Assembly (NCBI GenBank): GCA_036874045.1 | Contig: CM072341.1 | Span: 6,832,501-6,896,500 of the forward strand | DNA length: 64,000 bases | Direction of reading: 5' to 3' | Source: Cymodocea nodosa | Lineage: Eukaryota > Streptophyta > Magnoliopsida > Alismatales > Cymodoceaceae | Part shown: one piece after another, positions 22,190-33,264 of the stretch | Position numbering within the stretch: the stretch's first letter is position 1 | Layout: every line of letters begins with the position of its first letter | Program-made: the position numbers and the translations under genes | The notes under the pieces: model-generated | Seen by the model: only the letters and a program-made list of their open reading frames with translations | What the model was told of the DNA's origin: nothing | Database searches by the model: none

Positions 22190-22938
22190 CTACTTAACAA
22201 ATGAATGTGCATCCCTGAATAATGTAGGCCAATAGAAACCACACTGAAGTACCTTTGCAGCAGTTTTCCCTAAACCTAAATGACCACCTGCAGCTTCGTC
22301 ATGGCAAAAGAAAAGCACACTACTGACCTTAATGTCAGGAATACATCTTCTTAGCACACAATTAGGCCCAGACTTGAACAAATATGGATCATCCCAATAA
22401 TATTCTCTAGTCTTGGCTAAAAATCTCTTTTTCTCTTGAGCCAACCACTTACTAAGCATTTGATTTGTCACTAAGAAGTTGACGATATCAGCATACCAAG
22501 GAACAGCACTGATGGCCATAACTTGCTCATCAGGAAAAGCATCGTCTATAACTATCTCATCCTGTGGTATAACTATTCTAGACAAGTGGTCTGCTACAAC
22601 ATTTTCACATCCTTTCTTATTTCTAATCTTTATATCAAATTCTTGCAACAGAAGGACCCATCTAATAAGACGTGTTTTCGCATCCTTCTTAGCAAGAAGA
22701 TACTTAATTGCAGAATGGTCAGTATATACTATTACATGAGAACCTAGCAAATATGGTCTAAATTCTCTAATGCATAAACTACGGCTAGAAATTCTTTCTC
22801 CATCACTGTATAGTTCAATTGGGCATGATTTAAAGTTTTGCTAGCATAGTAAACTACCCGAGGCAAGCTATCTATACGTTGTCCTAAAGCTACACCTAAT
22901 GCAAAATCTGATGCATCACACATCAGCTCAAAAGGCAA
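22190..22938 (-). pseudogene. gypsy pol copy 2: RNase H and HHCC zinc finger
   Basis: RNase H reads PFELMCDASDFALGVALGQR and [20 protein letters not shown], then [20 protein letters not shown] with [12 protein letters not shown]. The zinc-finger start is [21 protein letters not shown] frameshift near 22745 splits the block. The RNase H acidic residues (CDAS, EKE, TDHSA) are still readable. Confidence 0.85.
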
Positions 22939-23061
22939 ATCCCATCACGAAGGATGGACAATAGGTGCAGACGACAATGCAAGCTTAAGTTGATCAAAGG
23001 CCTTTCTACATTCTAATGTGAATTCAAATTTATGGTCCTTAGTCAACAACTGCGTCAAAGG

Positions 23062-23886
23062 TCAGGTAATTTTACTAAAGTCTTTAATAAACCTTCTATA
23101 AAAACCTGCATGCCCAAGGAATGCTCTAACATCCTTAATATTTTGAGGGAATGGTAGACCTAAAATAACATCTATTTTGGCTTGATCTACTTCCAAACCC
23201 TTTTTAAACACTATATGTCCTAAAACAATTCCTTTCTGAACCATGAAATGGCATTTCTCCTAGTTCAGAATGAAGCGTTTCTCCCTGCATCTAATCAAAA
23301 CTGTCTCCAGGTGAGACAAACAAGAATCAAAAGAATCCCCATAGACTGAAAGATCATCCATGAAGATCTCTAAGAATCTATCAATCGTATCAGAGAAGAC
23401 ACCTGTCATGCATCTCTAGAAGGTTGCTGGTGCATTGCATAAACCAAACGACATGCGTTTGAATGCAAACGTACCAAAAGGACAAGTGAATGTACTCTTC
23501 TCTTGATCCTCAGGAGCTACGGGAATCTGATTGTACCCAGAATAACCATCTAGAAAGCAATAAAATTCTTGCCCCGCTAATCTTTCTAACATTTGATCTG
23601 CAAAAGGCAAAGGAAAATGATCCTTCCAAGTGGCGACATTCAACTTCCTATAATCCACACACACACGACACCTAGTTTGCAATCTAGTAGGTATTAATTC
23701 TTTCTGACTATTTTCAACTCCTGATTTCTTGGGTACTACATGAAGGGGACTAACCCATGGACTATCAGAAATAGGATAAATGATATCATGGTCAAGCCAC
23801 TTAAGAATTTCTTTTTTAACTACCTCCTTCATGGTAGGGTTTAATCTTCTTTGAAAGTCTCTAGTAGGAATTATATTAGGGTTCAC
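23062..23886 (-). pseudogene. gypsy pol copy 2: reverse transcriptase
   Basis: The frame from 23886 reads VKKEILKWLDHDIIYPISDS, PWVSPLHVVPKKSG, VCVDYRKLN, DHFPLPFADQMLERLAGQEF and FKRMSFGLCNAPATF, followed by a stop. The catalytic motif FMDDLSVYGDSF comes just after it (about 23360), then VQKGIVLGHIVFKKGLEVDQ and LGHAGFYRRFIKDFSKIT. The FMDD motif and surrounding words are typical of the Athila/Tat group. Two in-frame stops (about 23415 and 23262) are visible. Confidence 0.85.
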
Positions 23887-24500
23887 CCTAATTCTATGTT
23901 GAGTTATACTAGGACTTAATCCTTAAATATCGGCCATGGTCCATGTTATGGCTTCCTTATGTCTTTTTAGAACCACTAATAAAGCCCTCTCTTGGTCACT
24001 AGATAACTCAGTAGAAATGATAACAGGGAGAGTCTCATTGTCTCCTAAATAAACATATTTAAGATTTTTAGGTAGAGGTTTTAATTCTAGTACAGGTGGT
24101 TCTATAATTGACGGTTTCAAAATATTTTCTAGCCTATCTCCTAATGATTCATTAGACTATACTAAATCTACATTGTGAATACTATCTATACTGACCACAT
24201 CTTCTATAGAATCTAAAGACTCTAATAAAGAATTTTCTACAATGTCATCTAATGTAGAGTCTTCATCTAAAATATTATCTTCTAAAATCTCTATTAAATT
24301 TACACTTACTTCGTCATTTGAGGAACTAGACTTGGAACTAAAAATGTTCAACTCTACCCTAGAATCATCATATGAAATATGCAATGATCCATCTCTACAA
24401 CCTATCACAGCATCAGAGGTCGCTAAAAATGGTCGTCCCAAAATCAAAGGGACAAAATCTTTCTTTCCATGTGATGGTTGATTTTCTAAAACTATAAAAT
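23887..24500 (-). pseudogene. gypsy pol copy 2: protease-RT connection
   Basis: The frame 24447-24157 starts MILGRPFLATSDAVIGCRDG, the conserved end of the protease domain (ILGRPFL), followed by an Asp/Ser-rich linker. 24120-23923 reads PPVLELKPLPKNLKYVYLGD and LSSDQERALLVVLKRHKEAI, the standard N-terminal approach to gypsy RT. Single stops separate the pieces. Confidence 0.8.
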
Positions 24501-25523
24501 CTATAGGGTAAAGTCTTTAATTTTAATTAAAAGATTTTCTATTATGCTTAAGGGGGTTCTTATGGACCTATCAGCTAATTGGATAAAAATGCTAGTCGAC
24601 TTTAATCCATCCAATCCTAAGTCCACATAAACACTAGAAGACATGACATTAACCCCAGCTCCTAAGTCTATTAAGGCCTTGTCAAAATACTTGTTTCCTA
24701 TTGTACAAGAAATGGTTGGTGTACTAGGATCTCCATATTTTCTAGGAATGCTATCAGAAAAATAAGAACTCATAACTTCAGCTAAATAAACTTTCTTAGG
24801 TAATTTCCTACACCTTTTCCTTGTACATAATTCTTTTAGAAATTTAGCATAAGAGGGAATTTGTTGGATTGCATCTAATAGTGGAATGTTAATCCTTACT
24901 TGCTCAAAAATTTCTTTAATACCTCCTTCTATGTGGTTATTGCTAGTATCCTTAAGCCTTTGGGGAAATAGAGCTACATTGTCTAAGGGACTAGACATAT
25001 CATCTAAGACCTCTTTACCTTTATCCTCTATCACCACCAACTTAGGATCGCTAATAAAACTAGAAGATGGCTCTATAACAACCTTAGAACCTATACACTC
25101 TTTACCACTTCTTAGACTTGCAAAGGCATCCACCTTTTCCTCTACTTGGGCTTTAGGCTTAAGGTGTTCATTAGAGCATCTTGCTAACTCTAAGTTCAAA
25201 AAAGCTAATTCAACCTCTTCAATAGCTCTATTGAGCTCAACATTAGCACTATAACCATCATTATCATCATCAATAGTAATAACATCATGAAAATTGGCAT
25301 TGACAACATTATCAGCAGGAAATTTAGCATGCAATGCTTGTACATTAAAGTTCAATTTCTCATTTTCTGATATGGATAAATCAGGATGCTTATACTCTTT
25401 AAAATCATCATCTAACATGTAAAAAGGACAATCCTCAAGAATATGATCATTTAAACCACATTTAGCACAAAATACCATAAATGAAGCATCATATGAACTA
25501 TGGTAATTGAAATTACTATCCAT
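24501..25523 (-). CDS. gypsy Gag zinc knuckle and protease, truncated Gag
   Basis: This 340-codon open frame starts at ATG 25523. Residues about 19-32 (CAKCGLNDHILEDC) form a CX2CX4HX4C zinc knuckle that binds RNA in Gag. The C-terminal part (from about residue 255) reads RKYGDPSTPTISCTIG and ALIDLGAGVNVMSSSVYVDL, the aspartic protease with its catalytic D-L-G (usual form DLGAS). The roughly 400-residue capsid part that should precede the knuckle is absent from the 890 bases between PBS and ATG, so the element could not build particles alone. Apart from this it is the best-preserved ORF of this element. Confidence 0.75.
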   Translation of the reverse strand: MDSNFNYHSSYDASFMVFCAKCGLNDHILEDCPFYMLDDDFKEYKHPDLSISENEKLNFNVQALHAKFPADNVVNANFHDVITIDDDNDGYSANVELNRAIEEVELAFLNLELARCSNEHLKPKAQVEEKVDAFASLRSGKECIGSKVVIEPSSSFISDPKLVVIEDKGKEVLDDMSSPLDNVALFPQRLKDTSNNHIEGGIKEIFEQVRINIPLLDAIQQIPSYAKFLKELCTRKRCRKLPKKVYLAEVMSSYFSDSIPRKYGDPSTPTISCTIGNKYFDKALIDLGAGVNVMSSSVYVDLGLDGLKSTSIFIQLADRSIRTPLSIIENLLIKIKDFTL

Positions 25524-26413
25524 AATCAGATCAAAATCTTAATCTCAGGCTAACCTACAGGGTGCTTTATTAAGATCTTCAATTAAGAGCAATTAACAAT
25601 CTGCACATAATAGAATAACTACAATCATTTCAATTGTATCACTCACTATTGTAGTTTAAGCATAACAATATTAAAAAAAATCACTCAGAAATGTATACAC
25701 ATCAGAATTGAGCATGCAAATATGGCTTGGAAAGCTAATTCATCAAAGATTTCAACAAAAATATCTACTGAAACAAAATATGCAATGATTATGCAAGCAC
25801 TTCCAAATAAAAAGCATGTAACTTACAGAATTCTGGAAACTGCTTTGCATCATACCCTATATCTTAAGAATTAATTAACCTATCAATCCTACTCCAATTT
25901 CAACTTGCAAATACTTGTAGGAAATCTTAACTTCCATACTTTGAAGTAAAAATATCAAACCAACGTTTCATAAACTCCAATCACAGCAGAATCAACAATA
26001 CCTCAAAAATTCTTCTGAAAAACCTGTTTTGTAAGCTGTGAACAACTTGAACTTAAAAAATTCATACAAAAATCTCTAAAAATCCAACTCCAGTGTTTAA
26101 ACACAATCTGGAAAGCTAAGGAAACATTCTTTCATGGAAAAATATAAACTCATCTCATTGAAAAGTCCTTTGGTAGCAAATTCACGTGGAACAGAGATGA
26201 AAAATTCAGAACTCTGAAAATTCTGCTACTAACATGTAGTCCACAAATGCCATAAGAAACTTAAATCAAATAAAGCATATGACATTATATTCATGAAATC
26301 AAAGCATCAAGACATACTAATACACCATTATTACATCAAAACACTTTGAAATCAGAATTCCAAAAGAAGAAACATATCAAAAACTCTAGAAAATTTCAAA
26401 CAGAAAATTGGCA
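25524..26413 (-). other. gypsy 5' leader, no gene
   Basis: It lies between the PBS (26434) and the first ATG of the Gag-protease ORF. It is AT-rich and has no capsid-like sequence in any frame. It is probably the untranslated leader plus the scar of a Gag deletion. Confidence 0.6.
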
Positions 26414-26416
26414 CGA

Positions 26417-26434
26417 TCCCCAGCAACGGTGCCA
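26417..26434 (-). promoter_or_regulatory. gypsy primer binding site
   Basis: The minus strand reads TGGCACCGTTGCTGGGGA, six bases past the LTR end. It is the usual Athila/Tat primer site form (TGGCGCCGTTGCCGGGGA) with two changes. Confidence 0.85.
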
Positions 26435-26440
26435 AAAACT

Positions 26441-27071
26441 TGTTTGGGGTTTATATGTTATGAAATTAACACACAACCAAGTTTTAATATTTATAACCAC
26501 AAGCATACGGAGTCAATTATAGAAAGCATGCAAGAACGGGTTAAATCCATAGAGACCAGCAATTAAACATAAAATTCACTAGAGTTTATAGATATGCCTT
26601 GTATAAATGCATTCTCATCACATGTTTGCCTTAACAATCATGTGAATGGTAGAAATGACTTCATATAGAGTTGAATTAGTAATGAGAAACCTCATTCATG
26701 TCCCTCTATATCCATCACTTAAGAGAAAGCATCACACAATAATTATTACACTACAAAAATAGAAAATAAAATTACACTACATCAAACTACTAATTCTACT
26801 ACAAAACTAGCATACATGGACTTATAACCATACATCTAAATCCATGTATGCTCTAATCTACTAAGTATAAGCTACATACAATCCAAATCAAGTAAATCAG
26901 AAGGTTAGAGTTAAGTAAAAAATGTCTAAACTATGTTAGAGTTAGAGGAACAAACATTTGAGAAGAATCCACATAAAGACACATAAAATCAAACACATAA
27001 AGGGTAACAACTCAAACTAAACTTAGAATTCAAAAACATCAAAATAACAACAAGAATTCAACATTAATAAA
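26441..27071 (-). mobile_element. LTR D1, 5' LTR of the gypsy pol copy 2 element (partial)
   Basis: In sense (minus) orientation it ends ACCCCAAACA at 26441, just before the PBS. The phrase GCATGCAAGAACGGGTTAAA and the nearby CATACGGAGTC are the conserved R/U5 words of this lineage. An inverted copy is at 29620-30674 (D2). D1 is cut at about 27071 (CATTAATAAA), where LTR G begins, and lacks its 5' part. Confidence 0.85.
26809..26852. repeat. 12-bp stem palindrome in LTR D
   Basis: AGCATACATGGA at 26809-26820 is the perfect inverted complement of TCCATGTATGCT at 26841-26852, with a 20-base loop. The same stem is conserved in D2 (30264-30275 and 30296-30307) although the two LTRs differ around it. 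It could form a hairpin in the RNA or a protein site. Confidence 0.75.
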
Positions 27072-28608
27072 GCCTTCAGACAGTTATGAAAGACAGTTGG
27101 TTGAATGATCGGAGAGTTAAGGAGTTAACTATCCGAAAGCAAAAGGAAAATCAGAAAGTTAGAAAGGCTAACTATCCAAAACTTAAGTCATTCAATTAAC
27201 CACGTGCAGAAATTCAGAACAGAAGCTTAAAAGATTTTTCGAAGAGTTAAGAAGATAACTATCCGACTTTTTTGGTGAGTTACAGGTATAACTTTCCAAA
27301 ACTTAAGTTATCCTATTATGCACGTGTAGAATGGAGAAGACGGTAGTTAAAAGCTTAAAAGGAAAAATCGGAGAGTTAGATAACTATCCAAAATTTTAAG
27401 AGAGTTTTGGTGAGTTACAATTTAACTATCCAAAGCTTAAGTCATTGAATTTCCTACGTGTAGAAATCCAAACAGAAGCTTAAAAGGAAAATCGAAAAGT
27501 TACCGTAGATAACTATCCGAAATCTTGAAGTGTTTCGATGAGTTACAGGTATAACCATCTGAAACTTAAGTCAGTCTTTTATGCATGTGTTGAATTGAAG
27601 CAATCAGAAACTTAATGGAAGGTTATTGTAGCTAACTATCCGATAGTTAAGTAACAATTCGGTAAGTTACAGCTACAAGTATCCGATTGAATGACAACTC
27701 GCATTGTATGATTTGGAATCCTACATGGTAGAAAGACTTTAGTGATCTTTCAGTGACTTACAAACATTCTTCGGAGAGTTACACAGCTAACTATCCGAAA
27801 GGTTAAGAAAATCGGAAGGATATCTTGAAATATCTTTCTAAACGGTAACTTACTGTATTTGGGATTGAAGTCAAATCAAGTATAGTAGAATAAATCCGTT
27901 GAGGAGAAAATATGATCGTTGGATATTCAAGCATATATACAATCAGATCATTTAGTATTCAAAGAGAGCTTACAAGTGAGATTACAGATACAATTAAATA
28001 TAGAGATATAGTATACATTGCAGATCAATTACTGATATAGAAGAAAGCTCAAATTCAGTTCAACAAAGAATCGATTGAAAGTTGGATTTACAAGAAGATT
28101 CTTAAAGCTCTCCATGTGTTGAAAGTCTGATCCAAGAAGGATCATTTGGTTCGTGGCTTCAACCTGAAAGCTACATTCAGTTGTTGGTTTGAGTTTCGAC
28201 ATGAAAACTCAAGAGGTTGGTTTTTTGGAGTTTATACCTAAAAACTTCTGAGTGTTGGTTTCTAGAGTTTATACCTGAAAACTTCTGAGTATTGGTTTTC
28301 TAGAGTTTATACTTGAAAACTTCTGTGTGGTTGGTTCTTGCTTCGACCTAAAAGCAAGTGTGTAAGTGTGTAAGTGTTGAGACACTTAGTGAAGCCCAAG
28401 TGACCTTTGGGGGTGGACTAGCCGAGTTAGTGAACAACCTAAAATTCTCTTGTATTTCTTACCTTTATTTCTGCTGTGCATGATATTTTTATCTGATTAT
28501 TACTTGTGCAAACTGAATAATCAAATTAGTTAGTAAAGTGAAAAATAGGCTTAAATTCACACTGTTCTCCATTCACCCCCCCTCTAGTGAAGCCATTCGT
28601 TCCTAACA
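27072..28608 (+). mobile_element. LTR G (Sirevirus-like copia), 5' truncated
   Basis: It ends CACCCCCCCTCTAGTGAAGC..CCTAACA at 28608, parallel to LTR F (CCATCAAGTCCTAACA) and the CACCCCCCCTCTAGTG end of LTR B. The part 27100-27840 is an array of GTTAACTATCCGAAA and GGTGAGTTACAG words. The part 28140-28460 is the R/U5 with small hairpins. No PBS follows, so it is not a functional 5' LTR. The left edge abuts LTR D1 and no TG start or target duplication was found. Confidence 0.75.
28215..28325 (+). repeat. tandem 43-bp hairpin repeat in LTR G, 3 copies
   Basis: The unit reads roughly GAGTTTATACCTGAAAACTTC plus TGAGTGTTGGTTTCTA. Each unit can fold with stem GGAGTTT / AAACTTC and loop ATACCTRA. 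A related hairpin follows at 28337-28358 (CTTGCTT, loop CGACCTAA, AAGCAAG). Confidence 0.75.
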
Positions 28609-29615
28609 CTTTACATAAGTAATTTTCAATAACAAATTACAATGAATAAATCATGCAATACATAATTTGTATAATCACAAGCCTCTTTGTATTTGAAAAA
28701 TATTTAGCAGAGTATTTGAAATTTGCTTTGCAATGTTTGTACTTACTCTATTGATCTGATCAATTATTGCTTGATCTAAATCTAATTGTGAAACTTGTGA
28801 TGGTTGCTGTAAAAATTCTGTATTTATGTTTGTACGTAAATCTATATGTGTATCTGTATGTATACTTGTATTTGTATCTGTATGTTGCTATTGTTTTGAA
28901 AACTGTGTCGACTATTGCTATTGTTCTTGTGACTGAGTTTGCCAATCCTGTTGTTATTGTTGCTGTTGATTTACAAGTGTATCTGCTTCTTGGTATTTTT
29001 GTAGTTCCTTTGTAGAGAAAGATCTTGACTTTAATCTTTTCTATGGCCAAAGTGTAATATTTGTTTGACTTGCCACAATTCTCAAAAGTGTATCACTATA
29101 AAATAATTTACTCTACAAGCTTAAGATATGAGAAACAATAATATCATACCAGTTCACCTATATATGGTTAATTAAAGCATATGTAGCATAAAGACAACAT
29201 CTACCAACCTTTACACCATGACCAAACCTCTGAAAGAGTGAAGCGTGCAATATTTTTGTAATAAAACGTGCTTGGTCATTTAAATCATTTAGTAATTTCA
29301 TTTGATTGTTGGCAGTTGAATCTTTGGCTAAACTTTTAATGTCTCATCCCAACTAATAAACTTGTTTTCATTCTAATAATTTAACTCCATTTTTCAAACC
29401 AAGTACTTGATAAAGTAATTCTAGAGTTAAATATATATCATAGTCTTGTATATTTGAAACAGGAATACCTTTTTCCACTATTAAGTTTGAGTAAAAACAA
29501 CTTACAAGTTTTGGTATAATAAGATGGCCTGACTATTGTGGAAGCAAAGTCAACAAGCCTTGAAATTCAAACATTTCTCGTATATGTGCCATCTCTTGGA
29601 GGTAAGGTTCTTCTT
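28609..29615 (-). pseudogene. accessory ORF of copia element A (copy 3)
   Basis: The minus strand from about 29615 reads LQEMAHIREMFEFQGLLTLL, stop, then LVSCFYSNLIVEKGIPVSN and LTLELLYQVLGLKNGVKLL, later KILHASLFQRFGHG and CLYATYALINHI. Beyond 29050 it turns Gln-rich. Block order matches the other accessory ORFs. It lies 3' of the A element pol on the same strand, the normal Sirevirus position, although LTR D2 and missing sequence separate the two. LTR G cuts its 3' end. Confidence 0.7.
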
Positions 29616-29619
29616 CTTC

Positions 29620-30674
29620 TTCTTGTCTTCTCCAATACTTCATCTGACATTCTACATCTTGAGGAGGTGAATTGCTGTTGCAAATCCCCTCTTGTTGGTG
29701 CTGAATCTATGGATGAAGCTCCATTGGAGATACACTTGAAGGTGTGGAAACTTGCATCCAAGAGAGCTCTTCAATTGTTCTACATGTTGTTGTATTCCCT
29801 TCGGCATTGGACCTCCAATCCATGGAGGGAACAAGCAACTTTGGACGTGGAGAATTGCTGGAGAAGGTAGCCATCTCAAGTGGTGTGAAGTAAGGAGGTG
29901 ACGTCCCTTGTGCTCAAGCCATTGGAGGTGTGATCTTAAGGTATATGAGTAGACATTTGAGTGGAGATAGAGTTGTAATTTAAATTTCAGTAGTATATGT
30001 TTGTTAATTCCTTTTGTTTGTGTATTCCACGTGATTTTCCCTTTGTTATAATGTTGAATTCTTGTGGTTATATCAATGTTTTTCAATTCTAAGTTTAGTT
30101 TGAGTTTTGTACCCTCTATGTGTTTGATTTTATGTTTCTTTGTGTGGATTCCTCTCAAATGTTTGTTCCTCTAACTCTAACATAGTTTAGACATTTTTTA
30201 TTTAACTCTAACCTCTTGATTTACTTGGTTTTGATTGTATATAGTTTGTACTTATTAGATTAGAGCATACATGGATTTAGATGTATGGTTATAAGTCCAT
30301 GTATGCTAGTTTTGTAGTAGAATTGGTAGCTTAGCATAGTGTGATGTTATTTTCGTGTATGTAGTGTATTGATTAATTATTATGTGTTGCTTTCTCTTAA
30401 GTGATGGATAGAGGGAGACATGAATGAGGTTTCTCATTACTGATTCAACTCTATGTGAAGTCATTTCTAACATACACATGATTGTTAAGGCAAACAAGTG
30501 ATGAAAATGCAATTACACAAGGCATATCTATAAACTCTCATGAATTTTATGTTTAATTGCTGGTCCCTGTGGACTCAACCCGTTCTTGCATGCTTTCTAT
30601 AATTGACTTTGTGCGCTTGCAGTTATAAATATTAAAACTCAGTTGTGTGTGTTAATTTCATATAAACCCTAAAC
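29620..30674 (+). mobile_element. LTR D2, gypsy LTR inverted relative to D1
   Basis: The plus strand from about 29990 to 30674 is the reverse complement of LTR D1 at high identity, ending TATAAACCCTAAACA. The end at 30674 abuts the RNase H of element A in the codons for RDN. The 5' edge near 29620 is uncertain; it includes a less AT-rich part (29640-29940) that is open on both strands but looks like LTR rather than gene. No PBS follows. Confidence 0.7.
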
Positions 30675-31838
30675 AGTTATCTCTTAGAAAATGATGTCTA
30701 ACCTTTATATGCTTTGCTCTAGAATGTAATATAAGATTTTTGGAAAGATTTATTGTAGAACTACTATCATAATAAATCTCAGTTGTATTATAAAATAATC
30801 CAAAATCTTCTAAAGTTTGCCTTATCCACAGAATCTAAGTGCAACATAATGCAATAGTAACATATTCAACTTCAATAGTTGAAAGTGCTACACAGTTTTG
30901 CATTTTACTAAACCATGACACCAAATTATTTCCCAATAATTGACATGTGCCACTGGTATTCTTTCTATCAGATTTAGATCTTGCGTAATCAATATCAGTA
31001 TATCCTATAAGATCTATTGAACTATCCTTAGAATAATACAATTCGAAATTTTTAGTTCCTTGTATATATCTAAATATTCTTTTAACAGCAATTGAGTGTG
31101 ATTCTTTAGGATTAGATTGAAATCTAGCACAAGTACACATAGCAAACATAATACCAGGTCTACTAGTTATTAAATAAAGTAAAGAACCAATCATACTTCT
31201 ATATTTTCTTTGATCTATTGATTTTCCTATGGCATCAATATCTAACTTTAAAGCAGTACTCATAGAAGTTCCTTGAATCATTGTATCATTAAAATTAAAT
31301 TTCTTAAGCATTTCAACTATATATTTTTCCTGATTTAAAAATATACCTTTATCCATTTGCTTAATTTGAAGTCCTAGAAAATATAAAAGTTCCCCTATCA
31401 TACTCATTTCAAATTGACTAGTCATCTCTTTAGAAAATATTTTTATTAGTTTATCAAAAATTGCTTCAAAGATTATATCATCTATATATATTTGAACAAC
31501 AATTTGATCTTTATCATCTTTCTTAATAAAAAGAGTATGATCTACTTTTCCCACGATATATCATTGTTCTATTAGAAAAGTAGATAATCTTTCATGCCAC
31601 GATCTAGGTGATTGCTTCAAACCATATAAGGCTTTCTTAATCTATACACATAGTTAAGATTTTTAATATCTTCAAATCCAAGTGGTTGTTTCACATAAAC
31701 TTCTTCATTAATTAAACCATTTAAAAATGTGCTCTTTACATCCATTTGATAAAGTTTAAAATTCATATAGCAAGCATAGGCCAATAATATTCTAATACTT
31801 TCTAACCTAGCCATAGGAGCAAATGTTTCATCATAATC
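30675..31838 (-). pseudogene. copia element A: reverse transcriptase and RNase H
   Basis: The minus strand reads LESIRILLAYACYMNFKLYQ, MDVKSTFLNGLINEEVYV and, after breaks near 31560-31620, VVQIYIDDIIFEA (catalytic YIDD), then KYRSMIGSLLYLITSRPGIM. RNase H reads GYTDIDYARSKSDRKNTSGT and LSTIEVEYVTIALCC, with the frame continuing to HHFLRDN at 30675. Compared with the B copy, ASRPDIM has become TSRPGIM and DADYAGC has become DIDYARS, so RNase H is probably dead. Confidence 0.85.
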
Positions 31839-31841
31839 AAG

Positions 31842-32711
31842 TCATTCTTCTTGTGTATACCCTTGTGCAACTAATTTAGCTTTGTTTCTTATAACTTGAC
31901 CAGTCTCATTAGTTTTGTTTCTAAAGATCCATTTTGTACCTATTATGGACTGATTTTCTGGTGGAGAAACTAATTCCCAAACATCATTTCTAATGAATTG
32001 ATTTAGTTCATCTTGCATTACTATTATGCAATTTTCATTAGATAATACTTCTTCTATATTCTTTGGTTCTACCATGGAAATAAACATACACATACTATTT
32101 AAATTTACTGAAGCTCTAGTTTTAACTCCCTCATTAATATTATCAATGACTTGAGTGATGGGATGTGATGAAGAATAATGCCAATTTTTATGATTTTCCT
32201 CAATATTCTCACCAACATTTGAAGATACATTACTTTGATCATTAGTTTGATCATTTAAGTTCCTATTTTTAATTTTCTCAAATAAATCTTCAATCTCTCT
32301 ATTGATCTCTAATTCTTTTGGGAAATTGATCATATCATCATTATCAACTTTAGATTTTGATTCTTTAAAAGAATTTTCATTGAAGCTCACATGAAGGATT
32401 TCTTCAATGGTTTTAGAAGTCTTATTATAAACTCTATAAGCTTTACTTCTAGTAGAGTAACCTACAAAAATTCCTTCATTCGTTTTGACTTGAAATTTAT
32501 CCCTTTTAACACTAGTGTTAAGAATAAAACATTTATAGCTAAATGGTTTCATATAGGAAATTTTTAGAACCCTATCATACAAAATTTCAAAAGGAGTTTT
32601 AATAACAAGAGGTCTTAAGTGACTTCTGTTAATAATATAACAAGCTATATTCACTACTTCAACCCAAAGGTTTTGAGGTAAATTATGTTCATTTAGCATA
32701 GTTCTGGCCAT
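31842..32711 (-). pseudogene. copia element A: integrase C-terminal part and RT start
   Basis: A 289-codon open piece reads MARTMLNEHNLPQNLWVEVV, NRSHLRPLVIKTPFEILYDR, GIFVGYSTRSKAYRVYNKTS, then the variable linker and the RT entry WELVSPPENQSIIGTKWIFR and NKAKLVAQGYTQEE. It is continuous with the preceding integrase frame except for one stop at about 32714. Confidence 0.85.
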
Positions 32712-32714
32712 TTC

Positions 32715-33261
32715 TTAAAGTGATCGATTCTTTCTTTTAACAACACCATTTTGAGAATGTGCTCTAGGAAAAGAATATTTGTGATCAATGCCATTATCTT
32801 TATAATAATTATCCATTTGATCATTTTCAAATTCAGTACCATGATCACTCCTAAGTTTTTGAACAAAGACACTATTCATTTTGAACAATATTGCAAAACA
32901 TTTTAAACATTTCAAAAACTTCTATCTTAGATGCTTGAAAATATATCCAAGTGTATCTAGAGAAGTCATCTACTAAAACAAATACATACCATTTACCACC
33001 AAGACTTATGATTCTTGTTGGTCCAAATAGATCCATATGTAAAAGTTCTAAGACTCTATTACTTGATATATCATTTTTGGATTTAAAAGAAATTTTATGA
33101 AGTTTACCTAACTCACATGCATCACACATGAAATCCTTTGAGTATTTAATCTTTGGTAAACCTCTCACCAAATTTTTTCTAGATAATTTATGCAAGAGTT
33201 TCATATTTATATGCCCGATCATTTTATGCCAAAGATATGCATCACTAGTTTTAGCTAGCAA
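32715..33261 (-). pseudogene. copia element A: GAG-preintegrase and integrase core
   Basis: It reads YLWHKMIGHINMKLLHKLS and CDACELGKLHK (zinc-binding H and C residues), MDLFGPTRIISLGGKWYVFV (first Asp) and LRSDHGTEFEND (second Asp). The third catalytic residue is lost: VVERKN has become VVKRKN. A frameshift lies at about 32880-32915. The integrase is therefore inactive by sequence. Confidence 0.85.
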
Positions 33262-33264
33262 ACA

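Noticed and set aside
28760..29050. 96-codon Thr/Tyr/Arg/Lys-rich minus-strand ORF
   Set aside because: It is a shifted reading of the Gln-rich tail of the accessory ORF; the repetitive composition keeps several frames open.
29538..29870. 110-codon plus-strand ORF and overlapping minus-strand ORF
   Set aside because: Both cross the border between the accessory ORF and LTR D2 and have no recognisable content.
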